DNA of 64,000 nucleotides from NCBI GenBank assembly GCA_964569295.1, contig CAZMVU010000002.1, forward strand, positions 1 through 64,000, written 5' to 3'. The position numbers and the translations under genes were made by a program. The stretch's first letter is position 1; each line of letters opens with the position of its first letter. Of this stretch, positions 18,999 to 28,814 are shown in pieces. The stretch is from CAZMVU01 sp964569295. GTDB lineage: Bacteria > Hydrogenedentota > Hydrogenedentia > Hydrogenedentales > JAGMZX01. The notes under the pieces were generated by a model. That model was not told the origin of the DNA and did no database searches. It worked only from the letters and a program-made list of their open reading frames with translations.

Positions 18999-21053
18999 TC
19001 ACAGCGTTTTGCAGCGCTCGAAGTTTTTGAGCGCCGGTGGCAGGGTAAGGTTCATGAGGAAGGGAAAGTCCGCGATATTCTGTACGCGGCGCACGGCGTG
19101 CAATTGGTGCATGTACTTTTTGGGGAGCGCGGCGCCGGTGAAGCGGCTTGTTCCCAACCATTGCGAGGCGGGAAACTCGTATACGGGAAAGAAGTAACGC
19201 GTGATTTCATTGTCCTCTCCCCCACTGGGTCCCACGTATACCAGCTCTTCAAAAATCAGGCCCGGCGATTCGCCTTCGTACAGCAGCCAGATAGGGCAAC
19301 CGGTCACGTCGCCGGTGAACTCGAGGACCAAGTAGTGCTCGTGGGTGCGCCACTCCCATGCGGAAGGTTCGTCGATCCGGGGTTCGGGAAGCCCTTCCCG
19401 GACATCGAGCTGCACCCATCCTGCTCCCAGTTCATCGGGCTGTTTTTGTTTCGCGTCGATTTCGATTAGCCGGGCGCTCTGGTATACCTCGAGCATTTTG
19501 CCGACCTGCACATACTGGTATGCGCGCGCACACAGCAGGGGGATGACGAGCATGAGCGTGACCGGCAGGGCGAAGTGGAGGATCGGCCCGCGCAGGCGCG
19601 GCCAGAGAGGCGGGCATCCCCGCAGGGTGTGGCGCAACGCGCCGCGAACAGACGGGTCAAAAAGGCGGCGCAGGCCCGTAAGTACACGCGCCCAAAAGAA
19701 GAGCGCGCTCCAGAAACCGAGGATAATCCAGGGGAAACAATGGCGCACCTCGAGTTGGATCACCGAATAGCCGCCGAAATAGAGCAGAATAAGGAGCAGA
19801 ATCCACGCCATGCGCAAATCGAAAACACTGATCATGAGCAACGATGCGGCGGCATAGAATACGCCAAAGCCGGCCAAGTGATCGGCCAGGGGCTGAAAAA
19901 TGCGCCGGTACCGCATGAGAAGGGGATCGTCGGGCATGGCATGTTTCGCGATTCCGGAGGCGGCCGGCCCCAGCAGATAACGTATAGTGCCCAGGCCGCG
20001 TGTGAGGAAGTCAGCCGGGAAGCGCATGGCGGCCGCCATGACATACTGCTTGCCGGCCCATGCGGCATCGGGGCCCTCGTTGTAGAAGGGGCGGTTGGAG
20101 CCGAGGTAGCGGCGCGCGAAACTGGTGCGAATGGCGTGTACGAAGTTATCGTTCATTTCATAGACAAGTTCGTAGGAGCCCCCTTCCAGTCCCATGCGCT
20201 CTTCCATATCCGTGGCCATGCCATTCATGATATTGTGATACATCAGGGTGCCCGCCTCTTCCGTGGCCTGCATGATGGGCCGGGCCGGCACATAAAACAC
20301 CACGAGGAAGAGCGCCGCCGCCAACACCCGCCACCGCCACCGCACCCCCTCTTCCGTGGGCGCTGCAACCAGCAGAAAGGCTACCGCCGCCGGCACGGCC
20401 ACCAGGAGGTCCTGCCTGAAACCCAGCCCGATTCCGGTCAGCAACCCCAAGACCACCGCCCAGAAGAGAAGCATCCGCGGTGATTGACGGCGCTTCAGCA
20501 TGAGGCCAAACACAAGCACCACGCCCAGCAACCACGGAGCCTTGACGAAATCCCGTATGGAAGGAAGCGTGGTCAGTACGGCCGGAGCAAAAAGAAAAGC
20601 CAACGTGCCGAGGGCGCTGAAGAACTTCCCCATGCCCAGCCGGAACAGTGCATACACGGTCAGTGCCGTAATGCAGTAAAGGATGCCGAGGAGCACTTTC
20701 TCCGCGCCCCAATGAACCCCGAGCAGCCGCCAGGTATAGCCAAGGGTGTAGAGCAGGTATCGGTGTGTGTCGCGGAAAACCTCCTTGTCCCAGGTCGGCA
20801 GATCCTCGGGAAGAGTCTCCGGGTCCAGTGCTTCGAGATCGCGCTCGATAAAGGCGGTCAGCCGGGGATGTGCGCCAATCTCCGGATAGATGAACCCGCG
20901 GCCATCGGCAATCATGACGGCCGTGCTGCAAAAGCCGCTGGGGAAGCCCGGCGGGTCGCTGCCCGCGGGCGACAACAAGAATCCCATACCGCCAATGGCA
21001 GCAACAACCACGATGGCGGTGGCGATCCATCTATCTGCTGTCGATATACGCAC
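18999..21053 (-). CDS. GT-C-like polytopic membrane glycosyltransferase, paralogue 2
   Basis: The protein has 684 aa and starts with GTG at 21053, preceded by GGAGG at a four-base spacing. It is the diverged paralogue of the protein encoded at 11874-14120: LTVYALFRLGMGKF, LPSIRDFVKAPW and GIGLGFRQDL sit in the same order, and both C-termini end in a similar YRVRDL / HAVRRVQ segment. It has about ten membrane helices and then an extracytoplasmic tail. The start codon directly follows the stop of the upstream gene, so the two minus-strand genes form an operon. Substrates are unknown. Confidence 0.65.
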   Translation of the reverse strand: MRISTADRWIATAIVVVAAIGGMGFLLSPAGSDPPGFPSGFCSTAVMIADGRGFIYPEIGAHPRLTAFIERDLEALDPETLPEDLPTWDKEVFRDTHRYLLYTLGYTWRLLGVHWGAEKVLLGILYCITALTVYALFRLGMGKFFSALGTLAFLFAPAVLTTLPSIRDFVKAPWLLGVVLVFGLMLKRRQSPRMLLFWAVVLGLLTGIGLGFRQDLLVAVPAAVAFLLVAAPTEEGVRWRWRVLAAALFLVVFYVPARPIMQATEEAGTLMYHNIMNGMATDMEERMGLEGGSYELVYEMNDNFVHAIRTSFARRYLGSNRPFYNEGPDAAWAGKQYVMAAAMRFPADFLTRGLGTIRYLLGPAASGIAKHAMPDDPLLMRYRRIFQPLADHLAGFGVFYAAASLLMISVFDLRMAWILLLILLYFGGYSVIQLEVRHCFPWIILGFWSALFFWARVLTGLRRLFDPSVRGALRHTLRGCPPLWPRLRGPILHFALPVTLMLVIPLLCARAYQYVQVGKMLEVYQSARLIEIDAKQKQPDELGAGWVQLDVREGLPEPRIDEPSAWEWRTHEHYLVLEFTGDVTGCPIWLLYEGESPGLIFEELVYVGPSGGEDNEITRYFFPVYEFPASQWLGTSRFTGAALPKKYMHQLHAVRRVQNIADFPFLMNLTLPPALKNFERCKTL

Positions 21054-22811
21054 TCAACCTCCGTGTGTTTTCTGCGTCGCAGGAAGCACGCGGTAGACCG
21101 CCAAATGGTCTTCGTGGTACACGCGTTCGAGAAACGGCAAGTCCAGCTTTTCGAGCGTTTCCATCGAGGGTGCATGGCCACGCACAAACCGGTTGATAAT
21201 CGCCTCCTCCCGCACCAGCACATGGGTCACGCCATATTCCTCCGCCGCCTCGCGGAACCGCTGCTCATCGCTCTCGGCAAGCGCATCGAACATAACGTCC
21301 TGCGCGGCGACGCGCGGCTCGTGCGGCATGTAAGGATTCGAGAAGATGTTCATGGTTCGCACCAGCTTGCGCCCCGCCGGCCCAACGAACCGCACCGCGA
21401 GCTGCTCATCGCACAGGAATACCGCGTCGGGCGCGGTGTTTTCCACCATCCACTGATACAGCCGGGTGCGGTCGTCAAACGATTCCGTGTGCCAGCCGAA
21501 ATCCATGGGCGCCGGAAACGCGGCCACGGTCATGTAGCGCGGCAGCAACACGAGCAGCAGCCCGGCCGCAGCCAGGAAGCACACCGTCTCGTTGCGCCAG
21601 GCGCCGTGGGGCATACCGCCCGGCACACGGTCCCACAGCGCGTGACCAAGCCGCAGCGCCCCCGCAGCCACGAGGCGCACCCCTGCCAACAGCCCCACCG
21701 CGAAAAGCAGCGCCTTCAAGGCGCCCAGACTCTGGAACCAGTGGTGGGGCGGCACGAACTGCGGGGTCATGGAAAGCTCGTTCTGCGCAAGAATCTGGTT
21801 CACATAATTCTGCGCCATGAAAACCCAGGCCAGCGCGAGCCACACCACGACCAATTGCGCGGAGAGCGACCGCCGCACGCGCAACAGCACAACCACCATG
21901 CCGACAAGGGCAATGGCATTCGATACGTTTACGCATTGCACGAGCAGGGGCCCCAGATTCCCGAGCTCGAGGGCGCCATCCGTGTACCAGATGGGGCTGT
22001 CTTGCTCCATGATAAACTGGTGTTTCCAAAGAATTGGGCCCGAGAAGGGCAGACTCGATACGAACGCTACGCCCGCCTCGAGAAAAAAACGGCCAGCCAC
22101 ATGCCCGAGACCGGGCGCGGATTTCTTGCGCAGCGCGGTAATGCCCTGTCCCACTGCGAGCACCAGTGCAATCAGCCCGATCATGACCGCCGGCGCGGTA
22201 TGGGTCATGAAGGTTACACCCCAGAGCAGCCCCATGATCATGTGCCAGTGCAGCTTGTCCGTGCGCCGGGCGCACAGATACGCGGCCAGCGTAGCCAAGA
22301 GAAAAGCCTGAGAAAAGCTCGGCGCCCAAATCCAGGGCGAATAAGTCAGCGTGTGCCCCCACAGGCCCAACTCATCCACGAGTGCGTTGCCGCAAATCAG
22401 AAAGATACTTCCAACGCACGCTGTCCAATGGCCGAACAGCAGCCAGAGCAGGATGAAAAACATGATTGGGATCAACGCTTGCGCGAAGGCGCCCATGCGT
22501 GCATCGGCCACGGGAGGCGGCATGCCCGTCACGGCGGAAACCGTTGCCACCAACGCGCCGACCGCCGGGTTGTACCAGTTTGCCGCACCCGCGATGATCG
22601 GGTCTTCCGGGTAGCGGCCATCCAGTATCGACTGCGCGAGCCCGACATCACGCCAGGCATCGTGGTAGAAAGGCCACGTGTCGTCTTTCACGGCGTTCCA
22701 GCCGGCATAGACGGCATAGATGCACACCCCGGCGAACAAGGCCGCCGCTGCGGCACGTCCCACTACGATTGGAACACGCGAATGGGTTTGCTCGCCGGGG
22801 GCACGCCCCAT
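21054..22811 (-). CDS. Polytopic membrane glycosyltransferase (GT-C-like)
   Basis: The protein has 585 aa; the ATG at 22811 follows GGAGG with seven bases between. About eleven hydrophobic helices fill residues ~15-420. The first loop carries DDTWPFYHDAWRDVG, with acidic residues where GT-C enzymes keep the catalytic pair. The end (VTHVLVREEAII) is a typical alpha/beta tail of these proteins. It lacks close similarity to the two paralogues nearby. It is the first gene of a minus-strand operon with 18999-21053 and is divergent from the efflux operon. Lipid-linked sugar transfer is inferred. Confidence 0.6.
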   Translation of the reverse strand: MGRAPGEQTHSRVPIVVGRAAAAALFAGVCIYAVYAGWNAVKDDTWPFYHDAWRDVGLAQSILDGRYPEDPIIAGAANWYNPAVGALVATVSAVTGMPPPVADARMGAFAQALIPIMFFILLWLLFGHWTACVGSIFLICGNALVDELGLWGHTLTYSPWIWAPSFSQAFLLATLAAYLCARRTDKLHWHMIMGLLWGVTFMTHTAPAVMIGLIALVLAVGQGITALRKKSAPGLGHVAGRFFLEAGVAFVSSLPFSGPILWKHQFIMEQDSPIWYTDGALELGNLGPLLVQCVNVSNAIALVGMVVVLLRVRRSLSAQLVVVWLALAWVFMAQNYVNQILAQNELSMTPQFVPPHHWFQSLGALKALLFAVGLLAGVRLVAAGALRLGHALWDRVPGGMPHGAWRNETVCFLAAAGLLLVLLPRYMTVAAFPAPMDFGWHTESFDDRTRLYQWMVENTAPDAVFLCDEQLAVRFVGPAGRKLVRTMNIFSNPYMPHEPRVAAQDVMFDALAESDEQRFREAAEEYGVTHVLVREEAIINRFVRGHAPSMETLEKLDLPFLERVYHEDHLAVYRVLPATQKTHGG

Positions 22812-22889
22812 ACAAGAACCTCCAACAGCATGAGCCCGCCTCAGCGCCCGCCAGCGGAAGCAGGAAAATGGGCAGCACGAGCTCAGAAT

Positions 22890-22919
22890 TTGACACTTGA
22901 GGCGGTAGGGTAGCATTAT
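22890..22919 (+). promoter_or_regulatory. Promoter-like sites for the efflux operon
   Basis: A perfect -35 TTGACA (22890-22895), an 18-base spacer and CATTAT (22914-22919, four of six) lie 145 bases before the start of the TolC-like gene. This is the only good pair in the divergent gap. Confidence 0.35.
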
Positions 22920-23063
22920 TGCCCGGACCGGGCAACCGGCTTTGACTCCTCCGTTTTCCTCTGCTATTGGGCGGCGTTACACTACCGATGAAGGATGGCA
23001 CCGCTCCCGCCCGTTTGTGGTCCAAGTGTGGAAGTACGGCAACGCGGATCAGATATTCGAACC

Positions 23064-24908
23064 ATGCAAGAGAACCATTCGACACGGCTGTTGATTGCCG
23101 GGGCGTGCGGCGCGGCCTTGTTGCTGACAAGCTGTGCGGCGCAGCGCTATGCGGACAAGGCAGACAGCGAGGTCTATGACATCATCAGCGCGAAGACGCC
23201 GGCGGTCCCTGGCATGCCGGATGAATTCTCGATAGAAGAGGCGCCCAACACCGGGAATTTCGAGGATTTATCTGTGGTCACCCGAGACCACCCGGCATTC
23301 GGTGAATCGGACAATGAGGCGAAGGCGCACCAGATGTCATTGGCCCAGGCGCTGAGCTTGGCGGTGAAGAACAGCCGCCAGTACCAGAACCGCAAGGAAT
23401 CCGTGTACCTCGAGGGGCTTGCACTCACCCTGGACCGCCACCAGTTCACGCCTATCTTCGGGGCGGACGCGCAAGCGCAGTTCGAGCGCAGCACGCGCGA
23501 TGTGACCGTTGATTCCGCCTTTACTGAAAGTCTCAACCGTACGAACGAAGTGATCACGCAAATCGAGATGCTTACCGGCCAGCCGGCCGATCTCCTGCGG
23601 GCCTATCAGGATATGCTCTCGGAAGCGGGCGGACTTGCCAGGCTCGACGAACCGGCCGGCCGTATTGAAGATCAGCGGCAAATCACCGGCGATACCAGTG
23701 TGGGTGTGAACTGGCTACTCAAAGGCGGTGGCCGGATTGCCGCCTCGCTTACCACGACATTTCTGCACTTCCTCAAGGGGGAGGGCTTCACGGATTCGGC
23801 GAGCACCCTGACCGCCACGTTTACCCAGCCGTTGTTGCGCGGTGCGGGGGCCGGCATTGCCGCCGAACAGCTCACGCAGGCCGAACGCGACATGCTGTAT
23901 GCATTGCGTGCGTTTGCGCGTTTCCGCAAGACGTTTGTGGTGGATGTCGCATCGCAGTACTACGGCGTGCTGCGGAACCGGGACGAGGTAGTCAACAATT
24001 GGCAGGCGCTGCAGAATTTCGAACGTAATGTCGCGCGCGAGCGCGCCTTTGCCCAGGAGGGCCGCCGTACGCCCGCGGAACTCGGGCGCCTCGAGCAGGC
24101 GCTTTTGAGCCGTGAGAATGCGTGGGTCGACGCGCTACGGCGCTATGAGGAGAATCTCGACCGCTTCAAGATCATTCTGGGCCTTTCGACCGACGCCCCC
24201 ATTGTGCTGGACGGGGACGAACTGGCACAACTGCGCGAACACGGGCTATTACACCCGGCCATCAGCACCGAGGACGCTGTCGATGTGGCGCTCGCCGCCC
24301 GCCTCGACCTTTACACCGAACGCGACCTTCTCGCAGACGCTTCGCGCCGGGTGGAAGTCGCCGAAAATGCGTTTCTGCCGCAGGTGGCGCTCGCGGGCGG
24401 CATCACGCTCGACACGCCGGAAGGCGGCAACTACAACGACCTCGATGGCCGCCGCGCACGCTGGCGCTTCGGTCTCGATGTGGACCCCGATCTCGACCGG
24501 CTCCCCGAGCGCAACGCCTATCGCCGGGCGCTTATCGATCTCGCCCGGGCCGATCGCGATTTTACCCTTGCTGCCGACGAAATCAAGCTTGCGGTGCGCG
24601 CCGCCTGGCGCAACCTCGACCAGGCACGCCGCAACTATGAAATCGCCGTCAAGGGTGTCGAGCTCAACGAACGCCGTGTCGAGGAGCAGAATCTGCTCGC
24701 GGAACTCGGCCGGGCCACCGCGCTTGACCAAGTCGACGCGCAGAACGACCTCACGGACGCGCAGAACGACCTCACGGCCGCCCTCATCAGCCATACCCTC
24801 GCCCGCCTCGCCTTCTGGCGGGACATGGGCATTCTTTATGTAAAACCCAACGGACAATGGGAGGAAGTCACCGATGCCCCCCTCCGAGCAACAGCACAGG
24901 AAAGCTGA
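23064..24908 (+). CDS. TolC-family outer-membrane efflux lipoprotein
   Basis: The protein has 614 aa. The ATG at 23064 is supported by the signal that follows: a basic start, a hydrophobic stretch and lipobox LTSC, so the mature protein is lipid-anchored. The body has two repeated long helical regions typical of outer-membrane efflux proteins (LAQALSLAVKNSRQYQ; AVDVALAARLDLYTERD). It is longer than the usual ~450 aa because of a ~120-residue insertion near residues 150-250. No clear ribosome site is visible. It forms the outer duct of a tripartite pump with the next three genes; the next start lies 35 bases inside its 3' end. Confidence 0.88.
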   Translation: MQENHSTRLLIAGACGAALLLTSCAAQRYADKADSEVYDIISAKTPAVPGMPDEFSIEEAPNTGNFEDLSVVTRDHPAFGESDNEAKAHQMSLAQALSLAVKNSRQYQNRKESVYLEGLALTLDRHQFTPIFGADAQAQFERSTRDVTVDSAFTESLNRTNEVITQIEMLTGQPADLLRAYQDMLSEAGGLARLDEPAGRIEDQRQITGDTSVGVNWLLKGGGRIAASLTTTFLHFLKGEGFTDSASTLTATFTQPLLRGAGAGIAAEQLTQAERDMLYALRAFARFRKTFVVDVASQYYGVLRNRDEVVNNWQALQNFERNVARERAFAQEGRRTPAELGRLEQALLSRENAWVDALRRYEENLDRFKIILGLSTDAPIVLDGDELAQLREHGLLHPAISTEDAVDVALAARLDLYTERDLLADASRRVEVAENAFLPQVALAGGITLDTPEGGNYNDLDGRRARWRFGLDVDPDLDRLPERNAYRRALIDLARADRDFTLAADEIKLAVRAAWRNLDQARRNYEIAVKGVELNERRVEEQNLLAELGRATALDQVDAQNDLTDAQNDLTAALISHTLARLAFWRDMGILYVKPNGQWEEVTDAPLRATAQES

Positions 24909-26664
24909 GGCCCGCCGCCGTATTCCCCGGGTAGTTATCGCCATCATTCTTGCGGCGGCGATTGCGGCCGCCTGGTGGATACTGCCAGGAACCGGCGAAG
25001 GCGAGGAGGCTACCGCCACCTTTACCGCTTTCCGCGGGCCGATGGAGATCTCTGTGCTTGAGAGCGGGAGCATCGAGGCGCAGCAGAGCGAGGAACTCCA
25101 GTCCGAGGTGGAGGGCCAGACCAAAATCCTCAGTATCGTCGAGGAAGGGTATTACATCACCCCAGCGGACGTGAGCGGGGAAAAGGTGCTGGTCGAACTC
25201 GACGCCACCGACCTCGAGCAACGCAAGACCCAGCGGGAGCTCGAGTACCAGAACGCACTGGCCGCCTTTACCGAGGCACGCGAGGCGTATGCCATTCAGC
25301 TCAATCAAAACGCCAGCGATGTGCGAACGGCCGAACTCGATGTAAAATTTGCGCGCATGGATTTCGAGAAGTACATGGGAAGTAAGGCCGCCGGTGAGAT
25401 CGTCGCACGCATGGGCATCGAACTCGATTCTGACGCGGCGTTGCCGCCGGAACCGGGGGATATAGAAGATGCGGAGGACCTTCTCGAAAGCGATGCGATC
25501 GAGGAAATGGCCGAGGAGGCGGCCAGACCGGACCGCCCGGAGATCGACTTCGCCAGGTACGCTACCCCCGATACCCTGAAAGACGGCGAAGCGGGTCAGA
25601 CCTTGCGTAAGTATGAAGATGACCTCGTGCTCTCTCGACAGGAGGTGGGCCTCGCCGAGACACAACTCGAGGGTACCAGGCGGCTTTTCGATCAAGAATT
25701 CGTGACCAAGAACGACTTGGACAATGACGAGATCAAGCTGCGGCGCAACCAGATCAACATGGAGTCCGCCGCCACCGCGAAAGACTTGTTTATTCGCTAT
25801 GAGTTTCCCAAGCAGGCGGAGAAGCTGCTGTCGGACTACGAGGAATCCCTGCGAAAACTCGAGCGAGCGCGCAAACTTGCCTTGTCACGCCTGGCCCAGG
25901 CCGAGGCCAAGCACAATTCGACCGAGGCACGCTTTGATTTGCAGCAGCGCCAGCTCGAGGATGTGGTCGAGCAACTCGAGAAATGCACCATTACCGCCAC
26001 AACCCCGGGCCTCGTGGTCTATGGCACCGGCCGCGAACGCCCCTGGGACAACGAGCGTATCGAGGAAGGGGCCACGGTACGCGAGCGCCAGGTTATCATC
26101 ACGATCCCAAACACCACGGCCATGGCAGTCGATGTGAAGGTGCATGAATCCTACGTGCAGCAGTTGGAAAAGGGCCAGCGTGCGCAGGTACAGATCGATG
26201 CGCAGCGGGGCGCGCAACTTGCCGGTAAGGTGACCAGGATCGGCGTGTTGCCCGATTCGCAGAACCGCTGGATGAATCCAGACCTCAAGGTGTACTCCAC
26301 CCAGATCGCGTTGGACCAGTCGCCGGACTGGCTCAAGCCCGGCATGAGTGCCGAGGTGGAAATTGTCGTGCATTCCCTCGATTCGGCGCTGCAGGTTCCG
26401 TTGCAGGCAGTGCGTGGGCAGGCCGGCAATCGTGTGATCTATGTGGCGGGCGCTTTGGGCGCCGAACCGCGCCCCGTGAAAACCGGCATGTACAACGACA
26501 CCTACATTCAGGTGCTCGAAGGTATTACCGAGGGTGACAATGTGCTGTTGACCCAACCGGCGGATTTCGATCCGGAAGATGATGCGGAATCCGCACCGGG
26601 CAATAACGGTGGGCAATCGCAAGAACCCCGGGACACCGGGGGCGGCCAGAGGCGTGGCGCATGA
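24874..26664 (+). CDS. Periplasmic adaptor (HlyD/MacA-like membrane fusion protein)
   Basis: The protein has 596 aa; GGGAGGAAG precedes the ATG. One N-terminal helix (~20-38) anchors it to the inner membrane. The barrel-sandwich half-motifs flank a long coiled-coil hairpin (~110-360), which includes an unusually acidic, Pro-rich insertion around residues 180-225. The beta-barrel and membrane-proximal domains follow (VDVKVHESYVQQL; MSAEVEIVVHSLD). The C-terminus ends in a Gly/Gln-rich tail. It links the ABC transporter to the TolC-like duct. It overlaps both neighbours, so it is translationally coupled. Confidence 0.88.
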   Translation: MPPSEQQHRKAEARRRIPRVVIAIILAAAIAAAWWILPGTGEGEEATATFTAFRGPMEISVLESGSIEAQQSEELQSEVEGQTKILSIVEEGYYITPADVSGEKVLVELDATDLEQRKTQRELEYQNALAAFTEAREAYAIQLNQNASDVRTAELDVKFARMDFEKYMGSKAAGEIVARMGIELDSDAALPPEPGDIEDAEDLLESDAIEEMAEEAARPDRPEIDFARYATPDTLKDGEAGQTLRKYEDDLVLSRQEVGLAETQLEGTRRLFDQEFVTKNDLDNDEIKLRRNQINMESAATAKDLFIRYEFPKQAEKLLSDYEESLRKLERARKLALSRLAQAEAKHNSTEARFDLQQRQLEDVVEQLEKCTITATTPGLVVYGTGRERPWDNERIEEGATVRERQVIITIPNTTAMAVDVKVHESYVQQLEKGQRAQVQIDAQRGAQLAGKVTRIGVLPDSQNRWMNPDLKVYSTQIALDQSPDWLKPGMSAEVEIVVHSLDSALQVPLQAVRGQAGNRVIYVAGALGAEPRPVKTGMYNDTYIQVLEGITEGDNVLLTQPADFDPEDDAESAPGNNGGQSQEPRDTGGGQRRGA

Positions 26665-27347
26665 GCGAACCGGTTGCGCGGCTCGAAGATGTGAGCAAGA
26701 TATACCACCTCGGGGCGGTGGATGTGCATGCGCTGCGCCACGTGAGCATCGACGTGCAACAGGGTGAGTACGTGAGCATTATGGGGCCATCCGGCTGCGG
26801 CAAGTCCACCCTGCTCAATGTCGTGGGTTGTCTCGACCAGCCGACCCGCGGGGCCTATTACCTTGGTGGCACCAATGTGGCCGTGTGCGACGACGATACC
26901 CTGTCTGAGATTCGCGGCCGGCGCCTGGGCTTCATCTTCCAGTCTTACAATCTTATCCCGCAACTCACGGTGCTGGAGAATATTGAAGTACCCCTGCAAT
27001 ACCAGGGGGTGTATGAGGAAGAGGCGCGTGCGCGGGCGATTGCCTTGGCACAGCGAGTGGGGCTCGGCGATCGCCTGCACCACCGTCCCCTCGAACTATC
27101 GGGCGGGCAACAGCAACGCGTCGGCATTGCGCGATCGCTCGCCAACGACCCGCTTGTACTGATCGCCGACGAACCGACCGGCAACCTCGATTCGCAATCA
27201 GGGGCGGATATTCTCGACCTGTTTGACGAGTTGCACGCGCAGGGCAAGACCCTCGTGCTCGTGACCCACGACGATGAAATCAGCCGGCGCAGCCAGCGGA
27301 TAATCCGTTTGCTCGACGGCGCGGTGGAGAGCGATGTCCGCAACTGA
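26661..27347 (+). CDS. ABC transporter ATP-binding protein (MacB/LolD type)
   Basis: The protein has 228 aa, the normal length for this family. Walker A is GPSGCGKST (~41-49), the Q-loop is in FIFQSYNLIPQLTV, the signature is LSGGQQQR, Walker B is LVLIADEPTG, and the H-loop is VLVTHD. It powers the FtsX-like permease encoded next, which overlaps it by 14 bases. In MacB of E. coli the two are fused; here they are separate. The pumped substrate (macrolide, peptide, siderophore or lipoprotein) cannot be read from the sequence. Confidence 0.93.
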   Translation: MSEPVARLEDVSKIYHLGAVDVHALRHVSIDVQQGEYVSIMGPSGCGKSTLLNVVGCLDQPTRGAYYLGGTNVAVCDDDTLSEIRGRRLGFIFQSYNLIPQLTVLENIEVPLQYQGVYEEEARARAIALAQRVGLGDRLHHRPLELSGGQQQRVGIARSLANDPLVLIADEPTGNLDSQSGADILDLFDELHAQGKTLVLVTHDDEISRRSQRIIRLLDGAVESDVRN

Positions 27348-28674
27348 AACGCCCATACCCCGGCCTGCCGGCCGCACCCGTTTCACTTGGGGACGCGTAA
27401 AGCGCACCCTCAATCTTGGACTCAAGAGCTTGTGGCTGCACCGGCTGCGGTCCCTGCTCACCGTTCTCGGGATCGTTTTCGGCGTCTGTTCCGTCATCGC
27501 CATGCTTGCTGTGGGCGAGGGCGCCAGCTACGAGGCCCAGCAGCAGATTCGAAGGCTTGGCAGCAAGAACATCATCCTGCGCAGCGTGAAGCCTGCGGCA
27601 CGCCAAAGCACCGGGGGTAGCCAAAGCCAGCGGGTGCTCGAGTACGGCCTCACCTACCGCGACGTCGCCATCATCGAGGAAACCGTACCGGGGGTTCGCG
27701 AGGTGGTCCCGGCACGGCTAATTCGGCGGGAAGCGCGCGCGGGAACGCAGGTCGCTGAATCGGAAATCTACGGCACCACCCCGCGTTACCTCGCTGTGCA
27801 GCAGGTGCCCATCAGCAGGGGCCGCTTTTTCACACCCGTCGAACTCGAAGGCAACCGCAATGTGTGTGTCATCGAGGAGGAGATCGCCAGCCGCTTCCTG
27901 CTCTTCGACAGTCCGCTCGGCCAGGCGTTGCGCCTTGGCGGGGACTACTATACCGTGGTGGGCTTGTATAAAGCGGGCAATAGCAACAGCGATTCTGCCC
28001 CCGGTTCCGCCGCGGCCGCGGCTGGAGACAGCGGCACGACGCGTATCTACATCCCACTGACGGCCGCCAAGAACCGGTTCGGCGAAATCCTCATACGCCG
28101 CACCAGCGGCAGCTTTGAAGCCGAACGCGTGCAATTGCACGAGGCCATTGTGCACATTGAAAACCAGGAAAACGTCGAGCCTGCCGCGGCGGGCATTCAG
28201 GACCTGCTCTCGCATCGCCACAAAGAGAAGGACTACGAGGTCATCGTGCCCCTCGAGTTGCTGCGGCAGGCCGAGCGCACCAAGCGCATCTTCAACATCG
28301 TTCTCGGCGCCATCGCGGCCATCTCGCTCCTGGTGGGCGGCATCGGCATCATGAACATCATGCTGGCCAGCGTGACCGAGCGCACCCGCGAGATCGGCAT
28401 CCGCCGGGCTCTGGGCGCACGCCGGCGCGACATCATCATCCAGTTTCTGGTCGAAACCGTCATGCTCTCCGCCATGGGCGGGATCATCGGCGTGGCGCTC
28501 GGCCTCATGATCCCGTACTTTATCACCACCTTTGCCGAGATGCGCACCATTGTCACGCCCGCAGCCCCCATCCTCGCATTCACCATTTCCGCCATTGTAG
28601 GCGTCGTTTTCGGGCTCTACCCTGCCATACGTGCCGCCCACATGGATCCGGTCGAGGCGCTGCGCCACGACTGA
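27334..28674 (+). CDS. MacB/FtsX-family ABC permease
   Basis: The protein has 446 aa. The first helix lies at ~35-58 (LLTVLGIVFGVCSVIAMLAV), then a ~250-residue periplasmic MacB-PCD-like domain, then three helices near the C-terminus, including IAAISLLVGGIGIMNIMLAS and the usual motif TERTREIGIRRALGARRRDI. The end VEALRHD is typical. It is the last gene of the tripartite pump operon (23064-28674). The mechanotransmission pump model known for MacAB-TolC probably applies. Confidence 0.93.
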   Translation: MSATETPIPRPAGRTRFTWGRVKRTLNLGLKSLWLHRLRSLLTVLGIVFGVCSVIAMLAVGEGASYEAQQQIRRLGSKNIILRSVKPAARQSTGGSQSQRVLEYGLTYRDVAIIEETVPGVREVVPARLIRREARAGTQVAESEIYGTTPRYLAVQQVPISRGRFFTPVELEGNRNVCVIEEEIASRFLLFDSPLGQALRLGGDYYTVVGLYKAGNSNSDSAPGSAAAAAGDSGTTRIYIPLTAAKNRFGEILIRRTSGSFEAERVQLHEAIVHIENQENVEPAAAGIQDLLSHRHKEKDYEVIVPLELLRQAERTKRIFNIVLGAIAAISLLVGGIGIMNIMLASVTERTREIGIRRALGARRRDIIIQFLVETVMLSAMGGIIGVALGLMIPYFITTFAEMRTIVTPAAPILAFTISAIVGVVFGLYPAIRAAHMDPVEALRHD

Positions 28675-28739
28675 CGGGGCCTTTTCTGAATCGCCTGCGT
28701 ATCTGCTGTGCCCGGCCCAATGGGCGCGAATAGAGCGCA

Positions 28740-28769
28740 TTTCCGAAATGAGGCGAATATTGGTACAAT
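28740..28769 (+). promoter_or_regulatory. Possible promoter of the LUD/oxidoreductase operon
   Basis: TACAAT (28764-28769, five of six) with a poor -35 TTTCCG 18 bases upstream precedes the LUD gene by 45 bases. The weak -35 may indicate an activator-dependent promoter. Confidence 0.28.
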
Positions 28770-28814
28770 CACGCGAGCTCAGCCAACTTCGATCCGTTCC
28801 ATGGGAAAGAGTTC

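Noticed and set aside
20484..22913. Long plus-strand frame of 809 codons
   Set aside because: It lies antisense to two convincing membrane proteins with good ribosome sites; its His/Arg/Gln-rich composition is that of a GC-rich shadow frame.
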